Origin: Phycisphaerales bacterium
Lineage (GTDB): Bacteria > Planctomycetota > Phycisphaerae > Phycisphaerales > SM1A02
Reading direction: 5' to 3'
Assembly (NCBI GenBank): GCA_022446795.1
Contig: JAKVBX010000020.1
Coordinates: 1-64,000, forward strand
DNA: 64,000 nucleotides
Shown: positions 55,826 to 64,000 of the stretch, piece by piece
How the letters are laid out: every line of letters starts with the position of its first letter
Position numbering within the stretch: the first letter of the stretch is position 1
Notes under the pieces: generated by a model
The model's database searches: none
What the model was told of the DNA's origin: nothing
The model's input: only the letters and a program-made list of their open reading frames with translations
Translations under genes and position numbers: made by a program

Positions 55826-57183
55826 TGTTCAGTGCAGCCGAGTTGGTGACGATCACGGGGGGACGATGGGCGGGGCAACCGCCGGCGTCCGGGCCGCTTT
55901 GTATCGGACACGACACCCGCGAGTCGCTCGATGGTGGACTCTACGTGGCCATTCGCGGTGACCGACTCGACGGACATGACTTCATTGAGCAGGCGGTGGA
56001 AGCCGGCGCGAGCATGGCGATGGTCGATCGCGAGCGTGAGGCTTCCATTCCGTGTCTGGTTGTTCCGGACACGGTCGCGGCCCTGGGGCAGTTGGCATCG
56101 GCCTGGCGCGACCGGCTGCAGACGACGACGGTCATTGCCATCACCGGCACCGCGGGCAAGACCTCGACCAAGGACCTCCTGGCTCATGTGCTGGGGAGCG
56201 TTCACCAGGGCACTGCCAGTCCGGCTTCATGGAACAACGCGATCGGGGGCCCGATGAGCCTGCTGCGGGCACGTCCTGAGCATGATCATGTCATCCTGGA
56301 ACTGGGCACCAGCAGTCCCGGCGAGATTCCCGCGCTGGCCGAGATCACCCGGCCCGATATCGCGATCATCACCCTTGTCGGGCATGGCCACCTCGAGGGC
56401 CTGGGCTCATTGGATGGCGTTCGGGCCGAAAAATGCTCGCTGTTGAAGCGGATCGCCCCGGGCGGCGTGGCCATCGTGCATGACGACGGGCATGAGGTCG
56501 ACGTGCCCGAGGGGGTTCGCCTCCTTCGGCATGGTGATGAACCTGGTTCCATGCCGCGGCTCCTGTCGCGAGCGGATGGACGAATCCACCTGGCCGATGG
56601 CGCTGACTTTGCGCTGCCATTGCCTGGTCAGCACCATGCCATCAATGCCCTGGCGGTCATCGCAACGGCCCGGATCATCGGCCTATCGGACGCCCAGGTC
56701 GAGGCGGCCCTGGCCTCGGCGACACCGTCGGATTCCCGGGGCACGGATACGACCATCGCCGGTGTCCGTTTCATCAATGACGCCTATAACGCGAATCCCG
56801 AGTCGGTTGCCGCGGCCTTGTCGACCTTCCCGGAGATCACCACCGCGGGCCGTCGGATCATTGTCCTCGGCGACATGCTGGAACTGGGTGGCGATTCCGC
56901 TCGGCAGCATGCCGGCCTCGCCGCCCATGTACAGGCCAGTCATGCGCGTGCACCGGTGGATGAGATCCTGCTGGTCGGTGAGGCCATCGGGGCACTGAAC
57001 GAGGCCCTGGATCCGTTTCCGGCTCGGGCCCACTGGGCCCTGGCGGACGAGGCGGCCATGACGCAGGTGGCCCAGCGACTGCGATCCGGTGACCTTGTTC
57101 TGTTGAAGGCGTCGCGCGGAATTCAGTTGGAACGGATCATGTCTTACGTCCGGGAACGCGAATCGGAAGTTGCAGCCACCTGA
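55822..57183 (+). CDS. murF: UDP-MurNAc-tripeptide D-alanyl-D-alanine ligase
   Basis: 453 residues. The ATG at 55822 overlaps the murE stop by four bases. The ATP loop is GTAGKTSTKDLL; the central domain has NNAIGGPMSLLRA and ELGTSSPGEI, and the third domain has NDAYNANPESVAAAL followed by VLGDMLELG, all diagnostic of MurF. Adds D-Ala-D-Ala to finish the UDP-MurNAc-pentapeptide. Followed 25 bases later by mraY, which uses its product. Confidence 0.96.
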   Translation: MMFSAAELVTITGGRWAGQPPASGPLCIGHDTRESLDGGLYVAIRGDRLDGHDFIEQAVEAGASMAMVDREREASIPCLVVPDTVAALGQLASAWRDRLQTTTVIAITGTAGKTSTKDLLAHVLGSVHQGTASPASWNNAIGGPMSLLRARPEHDHVILELGTSSPGEIPALAEITRPDIAIITLVGHGHLEGLGSLDGVRAEKCSLLKRIAPGGVAIVHDDGHEVDVPEGVRLLRHGDEPGSMPRLLSRADGRIHLADGADFALPLPGQHHAINALAVIATARIIGLSDAQVEAALASATPSDSRGTDTTIAGVRFINDAYNANPESVAAALSTFPEITTAGRRIIVLGDMLELGGDSARQHAGLAAHVQASHARAPVDEILLVGEAIGALNEALDPFPARAHWALADEAAMTQVAQRLRSGDLVLLKASRGIQLERIMSYVRERESEVAAT

Positions 57184-57208
57184 GTGTCGATAGCACAACA
57201 GCGAACGG

Positions 57209-58378
57209 ATGCTCTACAACCTTCTTCAATCCTGGCATGACTGGCTGGAGTCCTTCGGTGGCTACTCGCTGCTGCAGGTGCTCTACCAGATCGAGTTCCG
57301 AGCCTTCTTCGCGGTGATCCTCTCGTTCGGTATCGTCCTGCTGCTGGGGAAGCGGACGATCCGGTGGCTCCTGCGACAGAAGCTGGGTGATTCCCCCGAG
57401 TTCTACAACGCGGACCTCAACCAGCTGATGAAGAGCAAGGCCAACGTGCCGACCATGGGGGGGATCCTCATCGTCGCCGCGATGCTGGTCACGGTGGCGC
57501 TCCTCGGCGACCTGTTCAACCGCTACATCCACCTGGCGCTGGTCGTCATGGTCTGGCTGGCGGTGGTGGGAGGCTTCGATGACTGGCTCAAGCTGACCAC
57601 GGCTCGACGCCGTCCCGGTGCTCGGGAGGGCCTCTTCGCCTGGGAGAAACTGCTCTTCCAACTGGGCCTCGGTGTGATCTGCGGGATGTACCTGTGGCGG
57701 CTGACCGGCGACAGCGAGTCCGCCCGCGTGCTGACCCTTCCCTTCCAGCGGACCTACCAGCCCGGGACCGAGGGCTTGGCCCTGGAACCCTCCGTCATCG
57801 TGCTGGGCTGGCTGGCCTTTGTCTTCCTCACGACGGTGTTCATTGCCGGGACGTCCAACGCCGTGAACATCACCGACGGCATGGATGGCCTGGCCTCGGG
57901 CCTGGTCATGATCGCGTCATTGGCCCTGATGCTGCTGGCCTACATCGCCGGCTCGTCCGGACGGGCCCAGTACATGCTCTTCCCCTTCGTCGAGGGCACG
58001 GAGGAACTGATGGTGGTCGCCGGTGCCATGGCTGGTGCCTGCCTCGGGTTTCTCTGGTTCAACTGCGCGCCGGCCCGGGTGTTCATGGGCGATACCGGGT
58101 CGCTTCCCCTGGGCGGCCTGCTGGCCTACCTGGCCTGCGCGATCCGACAGGAGTTCCTGCTGCTGGTGATCGGTGCCGTCTTCTACTGGGAGATCCTGAG
58201 CGTGGTGATGCAGGTCACCTGGTTCCGGCTGACCGGCGGTCGGCGGATCTTCCGCTGCTCGCCCATTCACCACCATTTCCATCTCGGTGGGTGGTCCGAG
58301 TCGCAGGTGGTCGCTCGATTCTGGATTCTCGGTGTGGTCTGCGTGATCGCAGCCGCGGTGCTGCTGAAACTCCGCTGA
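57209..58378 (+). CDS. mraY: Phospho-N-acetylmuramoyl-pentapeptide transferase
   Basis: 389 residues, about ten transmembrane helices, slightly longer than the usual 360 because of an insertion around 160-190. Moves the muramyl-pentapeptide onto undecaprenyl phosphate to make lipid I. Motifs: VPTMGGILIVAAM, NITDGMDGLASG (metal-binding Asp pair), FMGDTGSLPLGG and PIHHHFHLGGW, all complete. Its position after murE-murF is the conserved dcw order; murD and ftsW are not found before the convergent rluD gene, so the cluster is cut short. Confidence 0.96.
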   Translation: MLYNLLQSWHDWLESFGGYSLLQVLYQIEFRAFFAVILSFGIVLLLGKRTIRWLLRQKLGDSPEFYNADLNQLMKSKANVPTMGGILIVAAMLVTVALLGDLFNRYIHLALVVMVWLAVVGGFDDWLKLTTARRRPGAREGLFAWEKLLFQLGLGVICGMYLWRLTGDSESARVLTLPFQRTYQPGTEGLALEPSVIVLGWLAFVFLTTVFIAGTSNAVNITDGMDGLASGLVMIASLALMLLAYIAGSSGRAQYMLFPFVEGTEELMVVAGAMAGACLGFLWFNCAPARVFMGDTGSLPLGGLLAYLACAIRQEFLLLVIGAVFYWEILSVVMQVTWFRLTGGRRIFRCSPIHHHFHLGGWSESQVVARFWILGVVCVIAAAVLLKLR

Positions 58379-58381
58379 CGC

Positions 58382-59542
58382 TCACTCGCCGACCATCATG
58401 TCGACGTCCAGTTCGGCCCCCGGGACCTTCGGTCGCGAGACGAACTGGTGTTTTCGCAGCAGCTTCACCAGGTTCTGCAGGTCTTCCGGCAACGGGGCCG
58501 TGAACTCGACCGCCTCCTCCGAGGAGGGATGGATGAATCCGAGCAGGCCGGCATGAAGCGCCTGGCGACCGAGAATCGGTGACGAGGCGGTCAGGTCCGG
58601 TTCCGAACCGGGCGAAAAGATGTCGCGCCCGACGAGACGACGTCCACCGTAGTAGTCATCGCCCGCGATGGGATACCCCAGGTGGGAGAGGTGGACGCGA
58701 ATCTGGTGAGTCCGGCCCGTCCGCAGTTCCAGTTCGACCAATGTGAACTTCTCGTACAACTCGCGGACCCGGTAGATGGTCACGGCTTCCTTGCCCGAGG
58801 AATCCCATCGCACCGCATAGCGGTCGCGGATGGTCGTGTGCTTGCCCAGCGGGACGTCGATCACGTCGGTCATGGGCTCCATGCGTCCGTGCACGACCGC
58901 CAGGTATCGCTTGCGGGTCCGTCGCTGTTCGAACTGTCGCCCCAGTCGCCAGTGCGCGACGTCGGACTTGGCGAAGACCATCACGCCCGTGGTGTGCCGA
59001 TCGAGTCGATGGACGACACCGGGGCGGGCTTCTTCCCGACCCACGTCCGAGAGGCCGCTCCGGGATCGTTCCTGGCAGTGCCAGGCCAGCCCGTTGACCA
59101 GCGTGCCGCGCTGGTGCCCCCGGGCCGGGTGAACAATGACGTCGTCCGCCTTGTTCAGGATCAGGAAGTCGGAGTCTTCGTAGATGATGTCCAGCGGCAT
59201 CTCGTCGGCGGGCAGCTCTGAACTGGGTGGGGGCGGGATCGCGACCCGGATCTCATCGCCGAGCCGAAGCTTGGTCGACGCCTTTGGGGTCCGCCCGTTG
59301 ACCTGTACAGCCTCCTCGGCAATGAGTCGCTGGAGCGAGGTCCGGCTCAGGAATGGGATGCGATCGACGAGGTAGCGATCGAGGCGCTTCTCCAGGTCTC
59401 GCGAGAGCTTGAAGTGCACCACGATCGCGCCGTCATCATCACCAAGCGATTCATAGAGTTCATGGAGCCTCGCCGAATCGACCTTGCCGCCGGCATTGAG
59501 GAGTCCCTCTTCGCCGGAGCCGACCTGGTCAGAAGCATCCAT
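58382..59542 (-). CDS. Ribosomal large-subunit pseudouridine synthase, RluD-like
   Basis: 386 residues from the ATG at 59542. The first 45 residues are extra. An S4 RNA-binding domain (about 55-110) leads to the catalytic domain with HRLDRHTTGVMVF, where Asp181 is the nucleophile, and ELRTGRTHQIRVH. The RluA/RluD family modifies uridines in helix 69 of 23S rRNA; which site is targeted here cannot be told. Same strand as the TPR membrane protein, which ends 17 bases before. Confidence 0.9.
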   Translation of the reverse strand: MDASDQVGSGEEGLLNAGGKVDSARLHELYESLGDDDGAIVVHFKLSRDLEKRLDRYLVDRIPFLSRTSLQRLIAEEAVQVNGRTPKASTKLRLGDEIRVAIPPPPSSELPADEMPLDIIYEDSDFLILNKADDVIVHPARGHQRGTLVNGLAWHCQERSRSGLSDVGREEARPGVVHRLDRHTTGVMVFAKSDVAHWRLGRQFEQRRTRKRYLAVVHGRMEPMTDVIDVPLGKHTTIRDRYAVRWDSSGKEAVTIYRVRELYEKFTLVELELRTGRTHQIRVHLSHLGYPIAGDDYYGGRRLVGRDIFSPGSEPDLTASSPILGRQALHAGLLGFIHPSSEEAVEFTAPLPEDLQNLVKLLRKHQFVSRPKVPGAELDVDMMVGE

Positions 59543-59559
59543 GGTTCAGCGGTCGCGAC

Positions 59560-60477
59560 TCACGGGGAGTCGGGATCGGCCGGGGTCGCGGGATCCGTCG
59601 AGGGCGAGGCTGGTGTGGCCTCTTCCTCCGTGGCTGGCGCCTCGGCGGGGGGTGCCGTGTCATCCGCGGCGGGTGCTGCGGGCGTCTCGGCGGGTGCTGC
59701 GGGCGTGCCGGTGGGTGCTGCGGGCGGAGCGGCATCGCCAGGGAGCGCTCCCGCGGGCAGGTTCAGGATGTTGTCGACGTCGAGCGGTTGCAGCGTGGCA
59801 CCACCCGGTATGGCGGGCGGGGCCAGCGGAGAGGCCGGCTTGGGCAGGGTGATGTCGGCCGCGTACTCGTCGACCGTCTCGGCGCGGCCGCGGGCCTGGT
59901 CGGCCAGGACCGGGTACCACTCCTGGGCTCGCGTGGCTGCCTGCTCGTAATACTTGCGGGCGGAATCAACATCGCCCTGGCACTCGGCAACGGCTGCCAG
60001 GCCGTTGAGCGCGGTGTAGGCGGTAATGGTGTCGCCGAAGCCACCTTTGTCGGACTCGGCGACCTGCCGGTAGAGATCGCCTGCTCGGTCCAGGCCAAGG
60101 GCGCGATCTTCGGCAGTCAGCGGCGTGCCTTCTTCCAGCGTGGAACCAACGGCGAGGTTGGTCTGCAACGAGGCCAGGTAGGTGTTGGCTGCGCGGAGAC
60201 GAGCCAGGGTTCCGATGCTGTCGACGTCACCATGCTGCTGGGCAACATCTTCCAGCGAGGCGGGCATGGCCGCCTGCGTGAAGTCGAACCAGGCCTGCTC
60301 GTGCTCGCGGACCTCGGCTCGCTGGAGATTCACCAGGTAGAGGTAGACCGCGATACCCACCAGGATCGCCAGGAGGTACCACGGGCCACTGGTCTTGATC
60401 CAGTTGACGAAGTCCTCGTTGACGCGGCTCTCACTGAGATCCGACTGCTGTACCTGTTGCAGGCGTTCGCGATCCAT
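59560..60477 (-). CDS. Membrane-anchored TPR-like protein with Pro/Ala/Thr-rich tail
   Basis: 305 residues from the ATG at 60477, with GGAGG five bases upstream. One helix (about 33-50, YLLAILVGIAVYLYLVN) follows a charged N-terminus, and the rest is probably periplasmic. The helical middle (about 60-200) resembles the TPR_21/YfgM fold (RKYYEQAATRAQEWYPVLAD). The final 90 residues are low-complexity, with repeats of PAAPAETPAAPA. YfgM relatives assist the translocon, a possible role but not shown. It precedes rluD on the same strand. Confidence 0.75.
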   Translation of the reverse strand: MDRERLQQVQQSDLSESRVNEDFVNWIKTSGPWYLLAILVGIAVYLYLVNLQRAEVREHEQAWFDFTQAAMPASLEDVAQQHGDVDSIGTLARLRAANTYLASLQTNLAVGSTLEEGTPLTAEDRALGLDRAGDLYRQVAESDKGGFGDTITAYTALNGLAAVAECQGDVDSARKYYEQAATRAQEWYPVLADQARGRAETVDEYAADITLPKPASPLAPPAIPGGATLQPLDVDNILNLPAGALPGDAAPPAAPTGTPAAPAETPAAPAADDTAPPAEAPATEEEATPASPSTDPATPADPDSP

Positions 60478-60583
60478 GTCGTCCTCCGGGCGATGACGGG
60501 TCCAAGAAGGGAACCCGGCATGGTATCGGAGGTCCTGTTGCCGAGCAATGAACATCCCGCCCAGAGAAGACCTTGATGGCGGT

Positions 60584-61570
60584 TCAGGCCCCTTGGAAGC
60601 GGTCCAGTGAGGCTTCCAGTTGGCCCCGGCAGGCTGCCAGGTGCCGAGGATGGCCCTCGGTCTTCATGAATGCCGGGGCGGTTCCGGCCATCAGTGCACG
60701 GCGGACCGTGGCCAGTTCCTCGTAATCGGACTCAGCCGGCAGGCCACGGGCCCGTCGCGCCTCGGCGATGGTCGCGACAGGTCGAGCCGCCTCCAGTCGC
60801 TCCGGCCTGGCCCAGAGCCGTCGCTCCAGGTAGACGGCGTCCTCGATCCAGTGCCCGGGTCGGACCTCGGCCAGGTCGATCAACGTCACCTCGCCATGCT
60901 CCGCACCGATCCGGCTCAGGGCATTGGCCAGGTGCAGGTCGCCGTGGATCCAGTGATCTGTTTCACGGGCCCGCCATCGCTCGACCATGTCAGGCAGGGC
61001 GGCACTCAGGCGATCAAGCAGGGCCTGCCAATGGGCTTCTTCATCGATGTGGTTGCGGCGGATACTGGCCCGGGCGGAATCCAGCAATTCCGTCCACTCC
61101 TCGCGACGAGCCTTTTCGGCCTCGATGGGAAACAGGTCGGCCTCCTGGTGGAACCGGGTCACGGCTTCGGCGGTCCGGATGACATGGTCGGCATGCCACC
61201 GCTTTCCCAATGGACCATGGGGCAGCCATTCGATGACGATCCAGGCGAGGTCGTATGACTCCAGGCTGCTGCCGGAGGCAAAGAGGTTTGGAACGACCGG
61301 CAATCCGTCACCATGCGGACGCTGCAGCCGCCGCATCCACAGCAGTTCCCTCGCACGGATGGGGAACTTGACCATGACCTCTCGCTCGGTGCCGTCCTCG
61401 GCTTTCCAGTTGGCCCGGCCCGTGGCGGCGCCGCCACGCTGCCAGTCTGCCCGGAACCAATGCACGTCCCCAAGGTGGCTGCCGCAGGCTCGATGGAGAT
61501 GCGGCAAGAGCGTATTGGCCAGTTGACGGGCCCCGGGGCCACCTGCATCAATGCTTGCGTCGCTCCACAT
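60584..61570 (-). CDS. Aminoglycoside phosphotransferase/choline kinase-fold protein
   Basis: 328 residues from the ATG at 61570. Upstream the frame stays open but only shadows the HAD gene on the opposite strand. The Brenner motif WIHGDLHLANAL supplies the catalytic Asp and Asn, and the metal-binding Asp lies in TLIDLAEVRPGHW. The N-lobe Lys is likely in VMVKFPIR. The fold phosphorylates small hydroxyl compounds (choline, homoserine, sugars, antibiotics); no evidence points to antibiotic resistance. Divergent from the HAD gene. Confidence 0.82.
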   Translation of the reverse strand: MWSDASIDAGGPGARQLANTLLPHLHRACGSHLGDVHWFRADWQRGGAATGRANWKAEDGTEREVMVKFPIRARELLWMRRLQRPHGDGLPVVPNLFASGSSLESYDLAWIVIEWLPHGPLGKRWHADHVIRTAEAVTRFHQEADLFPIEAEKARREEWTELLDSARASIRRNHIDEEAHWQALLDRLSAALPDMVERWRARETDHWIHGDLHLANALSRIGAEHGEVTLIDLAEVRPGHWIEDAVYLERRLWARPERLEAARPVATIAEARRARGLPAESDYEELATVRRALMAGTAPAFMKTEGHPRHLAACRGQLEASLDRFQGA

Positions 61571-61651
61571 CACCACTTCGAGCGTAGCAGGTTGGGAGGC
61601 CAATTGCCCACGGGGTTGCCCCCTTTGCGGCCAGACCGTAGGGTCCGGTCG

Positions 61652-62512
61652 ATGAAGGGCGCCCCAGATCTGCTGGTCATCGACCTCGATGGAACACTCC
61701 TCGGCCCCCGGGGGGAGGTCTCTGAGGCCAATGGCCAGGCCCTGGCGGCCGCCCGGGACGCTGGCGTGGACGTGATGATCGCCACTGGCCGGACCCATGC
61801 CGAATGTGGGGAGATCCTTCAGGCCATCGACTACGAGGGGCCATTGGTCGTCGCCAGCGGTGCAGCCCTCGTGAACTGGCCCTCGGGGGAGACCCTCGAG
61901 AAGCGGCCACTGGCGGTCGAGGATGTCCGGGCCCTGGTCGAGTCCGTCCAGGGGCACGACTGTGCGGCCTTGCTGCTCAAGGACCGTCACGCCGTTGGCT
62001 ACGACTATCTCATCGTGGACGAGGACGAGTTGCACCCGGTCTCCCGGTGGTGGTTCGACCTGCACGGCCTCCAGACGCGAAGTGTGAGCAGCCTTTCGGA
62101 GGATGAGCACGAGGGGCACACGCTGCGTGTCGCGAGCATCGGCGAGCCGCAGCACATGTCCATCGCCGCGATGACGGTCCAGGATCGACTCGGTGATCGA
62201 GTGGCCTGTCGACAATGGCCAGCGGTCGGGCGGCAGGGCGAACAGGTGAACATGCTGGAGGCCTTTGGCCGGGGCGTCGACAAGTGGTCCATGGTCGAGG
62301 TCCACTGTCGTCGGCAAGGCATCGATCCGACCCGGGTCGCGGCCATCGGTGATGGGTTGAATGACATCGAACTGCTGGCTGGTGCCGGCTGGGGCATCGC
62401 CGTCGAGAATGCCGAGGCGGCCGTGCTGGCCGCCGCGGATGCACGGACCCGTTCCCACGCGGATGATGGCGTTGCGCATGCCGTACATCGATTGCTGGAT
62501 GGCTGGTCGTGA
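61652..62512 (+). CDS. HAD-superfamily phosphatase, Cof type
   Basis: 286 residues from the ATG at 61652; the frame is open further up, opposite the phosphotransferase gene. Motif I IDLDGTLL gives Asp11 and Asp13, motif II is MIATGRT and motif IV is GDGLNDIELL. A cap domain lies between (about 90-200). Cof-type enzymes hydrolyse sugar phosphates or nucleotides such as FMN; the substrate is open. The stop TGA overlaps the next start by four bases (GTGA), so the following gene is coupled. Confidence 0.88.
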   Translation: MKGAPDLLVIDLDGTLLGPRGEVSEANGQALAAARDAGVDVMIATGRTHAECGEILQAIDYEGPLVVASGAALVNWPSGETLEKRPLAVEDVRALVESVQGHDCAALLLKDRHAVGYDYLIVDEDELHPVSRWWFDLHGLQTRSVSSLSEDEHEGHTLRVASIGEPQHMSIAAMTVQDRLGDRVACRQWPAVGRQGEQVNMLEAFGRGVDKWSMVEVHCRRQGIDPTRVAAIGDGLNDIELLAGAGWGIAVENAEAAVLAAADARTRSHADDGVAHAVHRLLDGWS

Positions 62513-64000
62513 CAGAGGCAACACCACATCACGAACATCCGCTGTGGCGTCACACCGGCACGGCCACCCTGTCTGCTGCGGAAGCAATCCTGAAGGCCTC
62601 GCTGGAATGCCTGCCCAGCGTGCGGCGTGTGATCTACGTCGCCTCCCAGGCGACCTCTGACCTGGATCGCATCACGGCGGACCCCGAGACCGCTGAACTG
62701 CTGCGCATGCATCATCTCCAGGTAGATCGCGTCGCTGACGCGGGTCGGGCCATGCTCCTGGCGGCCTGGGCGGCTCGCCAGGGCCAGCACGTGATCACCG
62801 TGTTGACGGGGCCGACGGTTCCCGCGGCACTGGACCTGATCGAAGCGGGGTCACGGCCGCTGCCGGAGGGGGCCGCTCTGGGCCTGATCGTCGAGGACCT
62901 GGGTCTCAACCAGGCCGCGATCGATATCCGTGGCCGGCTGTCGCGTCGACGCATACCGGTGCTGGAGGCACAGGATGTTCCACACCTGCGTGATGCCGTC
63001 GAGAACGTTCTGCGCATCAGTCGGTCCGACCAGGGCACGGGAGCCGTGGTCGTCGATCGCAGCATCCTGCGGTGCTCGGAAACGCTTCAGATGCGACCCA
63101 ACCGCGGTGAGGAAGAAGCTGACGATCCGATGCGGCACCGTCGTCGTCGCCGGCCCCGGTGGACCGAGACCGGTGGGCCCCTGCGCATGGCCCGGCGATT
63201 GGAGTTGAACTCATGGCGATCGATGCCCTCTCCCGGTGAGGCCGTGCCATGGGGATTCATCACGGTCGGCCCGGCGGACCGAACGCTCCAGCACCTGTCG
63301 GCCATGCTCGGGATCTCCGAACGCGTTCCAGTCCTTCAACTGGGCGTGCTTCATCCACTGGATGAAGCCGCCGTCGGGCGCATTCTCCGGCGATGTCGCA
63401 ACGTCATCGTGCTGGAGCCGCGACCGGGCACCATCGAAAACGAGATTCGTCGTGTCGCCGAACGCATTCGAATCGAGGGCGAGTCGCCCGCGATCACCTG
63501 GGGCCATGTCCTGCCGCCGGACGAAGATGGACAGGAATACTCCCTGGAAGGCCGCGAAGCGCTTCATCCATCAAGCCTGATGCGCCGCCTGCTGCATGTC
63601 CTGCGTGATCTGGCGGCCAGTCATGTGCTGCACAGCGATCTCCAGCCCGAGCCTCCGTCGCTGCCGGTTCCCGTGGTGATGGACCGCTATGGTGCCGCCG
63701 GTCATCACGAAGCGTTGCGTCGCCTGGTCCAGGCGCTCCCCGAGATCATGGAATCGGAGGAAGACGACGAGCCGGTCCGCGATGAGGACCAGGACGTTGC
63801 GCCGCCGCCCGAGGAGGTCATCCGCCTCTATATCGATGGTGAAGCCATTGGGCCCCAGGAAGGCCGCCCGGTGTTCATCGAGACCTTTGCCGGACCGGCC
63901 TTTCTCCGGAACGGTGCCGCGGCCATCCGCCAGGCGGCGGAATCGAAGGACACGTGGATTCTCCTGGCAGCGCAACCCCATGGTCCGGGACGAGCGGACC
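62509..64000 (+). CDS. Indolepyruvate:ferredoxin oxidoreductase alpha-like protein (partial, runs off right edge)
   Basis: At least 497 codons without a stop from the GTG at 62509, which overlaps the HAD stop. The N-terminal 230 residues look like the thiamine-pyrophosphate domain of 2-oxoacid:ferredoxin oxidoreductases (LGLIVEDLGLNQAAIDIRGR, then RRRIPVLEAQDVPHLRDAV), followed by an Arg-rich linker. A second domain, WGFITVGPADRTLQHL ... PVLQLGVLHPLDEAAVG ... NVIVLEP, matches the IorA transketolase-C-like segment by eye. No ferredoxin cluster is visible up to the edge. The match is moderate, and the enzyme may be diverged. Confidence 0.55.
   Translation, partial: MTEATPHHEHPLWRHTGTATLSAAEAILKASLECLPSVRRVIYVASQATSDLDRITADPETAELLRMHHLQVDRVADAGRAMLLAAWAARQGQHVITVLTGPTVPAALDLIEAGSRPLPEGAALGLIVEDLGLNQAAIDIRGRLSRRRIPVLEAQDVPHLRDAVENVLRISRSDQGTGAVVVDRSILRCSETLQMRPNRGEEEADDPMRHRRRRRPRWTETGGPLRMARRLELNSWRSMPSPGEAVPWGFITVGPADRTLQHLSAMLGISERVPVLQLGVLHPLDEAAVGRILRRCRNVIVLEPRPGTIENEIRRVAERIRIEGESPAITWGHVLPPDEDGQEYSLEGREALHPSSLMRRLLHVLRDLAASHVLHSDLQPEPPSLPVPVVMDRYGAAGHHEALRRLVQALPEIMESEEDDEPVRDEDQDVAPPPEEVIRLYIDGEAIGPQEGRPVFIETFAGPAFLRNGAAAIRQAAESKDTWILLAAQPHGPGRAD

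Noticed and set aside
59414-59950. Plus-strand open frame of about 178 residues with a Gly/Ala-rich repeat look
   Set aside because: It is the reverse of the Pro/Ala-rich tail of the membrane TPR protein, which has a good ribosome site and a membrane helix; the repeats keep both strands open.
61571-62587. N-terminal extension of the phosphotransferase frame to 667 residues
   Set aside because: The extra 339 residues lie opposite the HAD phosphatase gene, whose catalytic motifs are clear.

Overview
The window looks like a chromosomal segment of a planctomycete, most likely of the class Phycisphaerae. This is inferred from content, with no search run. The DNA is GC-rich and most reading frames strongly prefer G or C at the third codon position. 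Four or five secreted proteins end in EF-hand (dockerin-like) tails of the type GD.NGDG...DLL.VI..W, a hallmark of Phycisphaerae secretomes. A four-helix membrane protein carries the CxxCGYDxRGL zinc ribbon typical of planctomycetes. The organism appears Gram-negative in plan: kdsB implies KDO-containing LPS, and murE (with the DNPR motif for meso-diaminopimelate), murF and mraY imply peptidoglycan.

Layout, left end: positions 1-735 are visibly richer in A+T and hold a truncated zinc-finger gene and a small FG-GAP/EF-hand secreted protein. hppD and apt follow on the minus strand. A plus-strand run from 2795 to 8057 joins a GroES-like protein, aroA, an MsbA-type ABC exporter and a FecCD/FecE-type importer pair. 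An M24 peptidase, accB and accC follow. A minus-strand group (11995-16516) encodes PilT, a GspE-like protein whose catalytic motifs are all degenerate, and a CvpA-like membrane protein. guaB, a repeat-rich GYF-like protein, two secreted amidohydrolases, an EF-hand secreted protein and tRNA-Arg lead to an FHA-GAF-PP2C regulator.

Middle: two different succinate dehydrogenase complexes lie in tandem (25035-28505 and 28589-31957). The first is the cytochrome b558 type. The second resembles mycobacterial Sdh1 and has a Cys/His-rich membrane subunit. Then come small lipoproteins, tRNA-Ser, an RRM protein, a flavin monooxygenase, a ROK sugar kinase, a 1091-residue secreted serine protease, a frameshifted secreted-protein remnant beside tRNA-Glu, an MFS permease, an RNase Z-like hydrolase, a 2-hydroxyacid dehydrogenase and tRNA-Met.

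Right part: a minus-strand TPR-kdsB-pyrG group, then plus-strand def-fmt-zincin and queA-murE-murF-mraY, which together cover translation start, tRNA modification and cell-wall precursors. A minus-strand trio follows (phosphotransferase, membrane TPR protein, RluD). The window ends with a HAD phosphatase and a long open frame resembling an indolepyruvate:ferredoxin oxidoreductase alpha chain that runs off the right edge. Most of the window is ordinary core genome. The most unusual items are the degenerate GspE-like protein, the paired Sdh complexes, the amidohydrolase pair in which one member lacks the HxH metal motif, and the A+T-rich left end. No CRISPR array, prophage, transposase or rRNA was seen.
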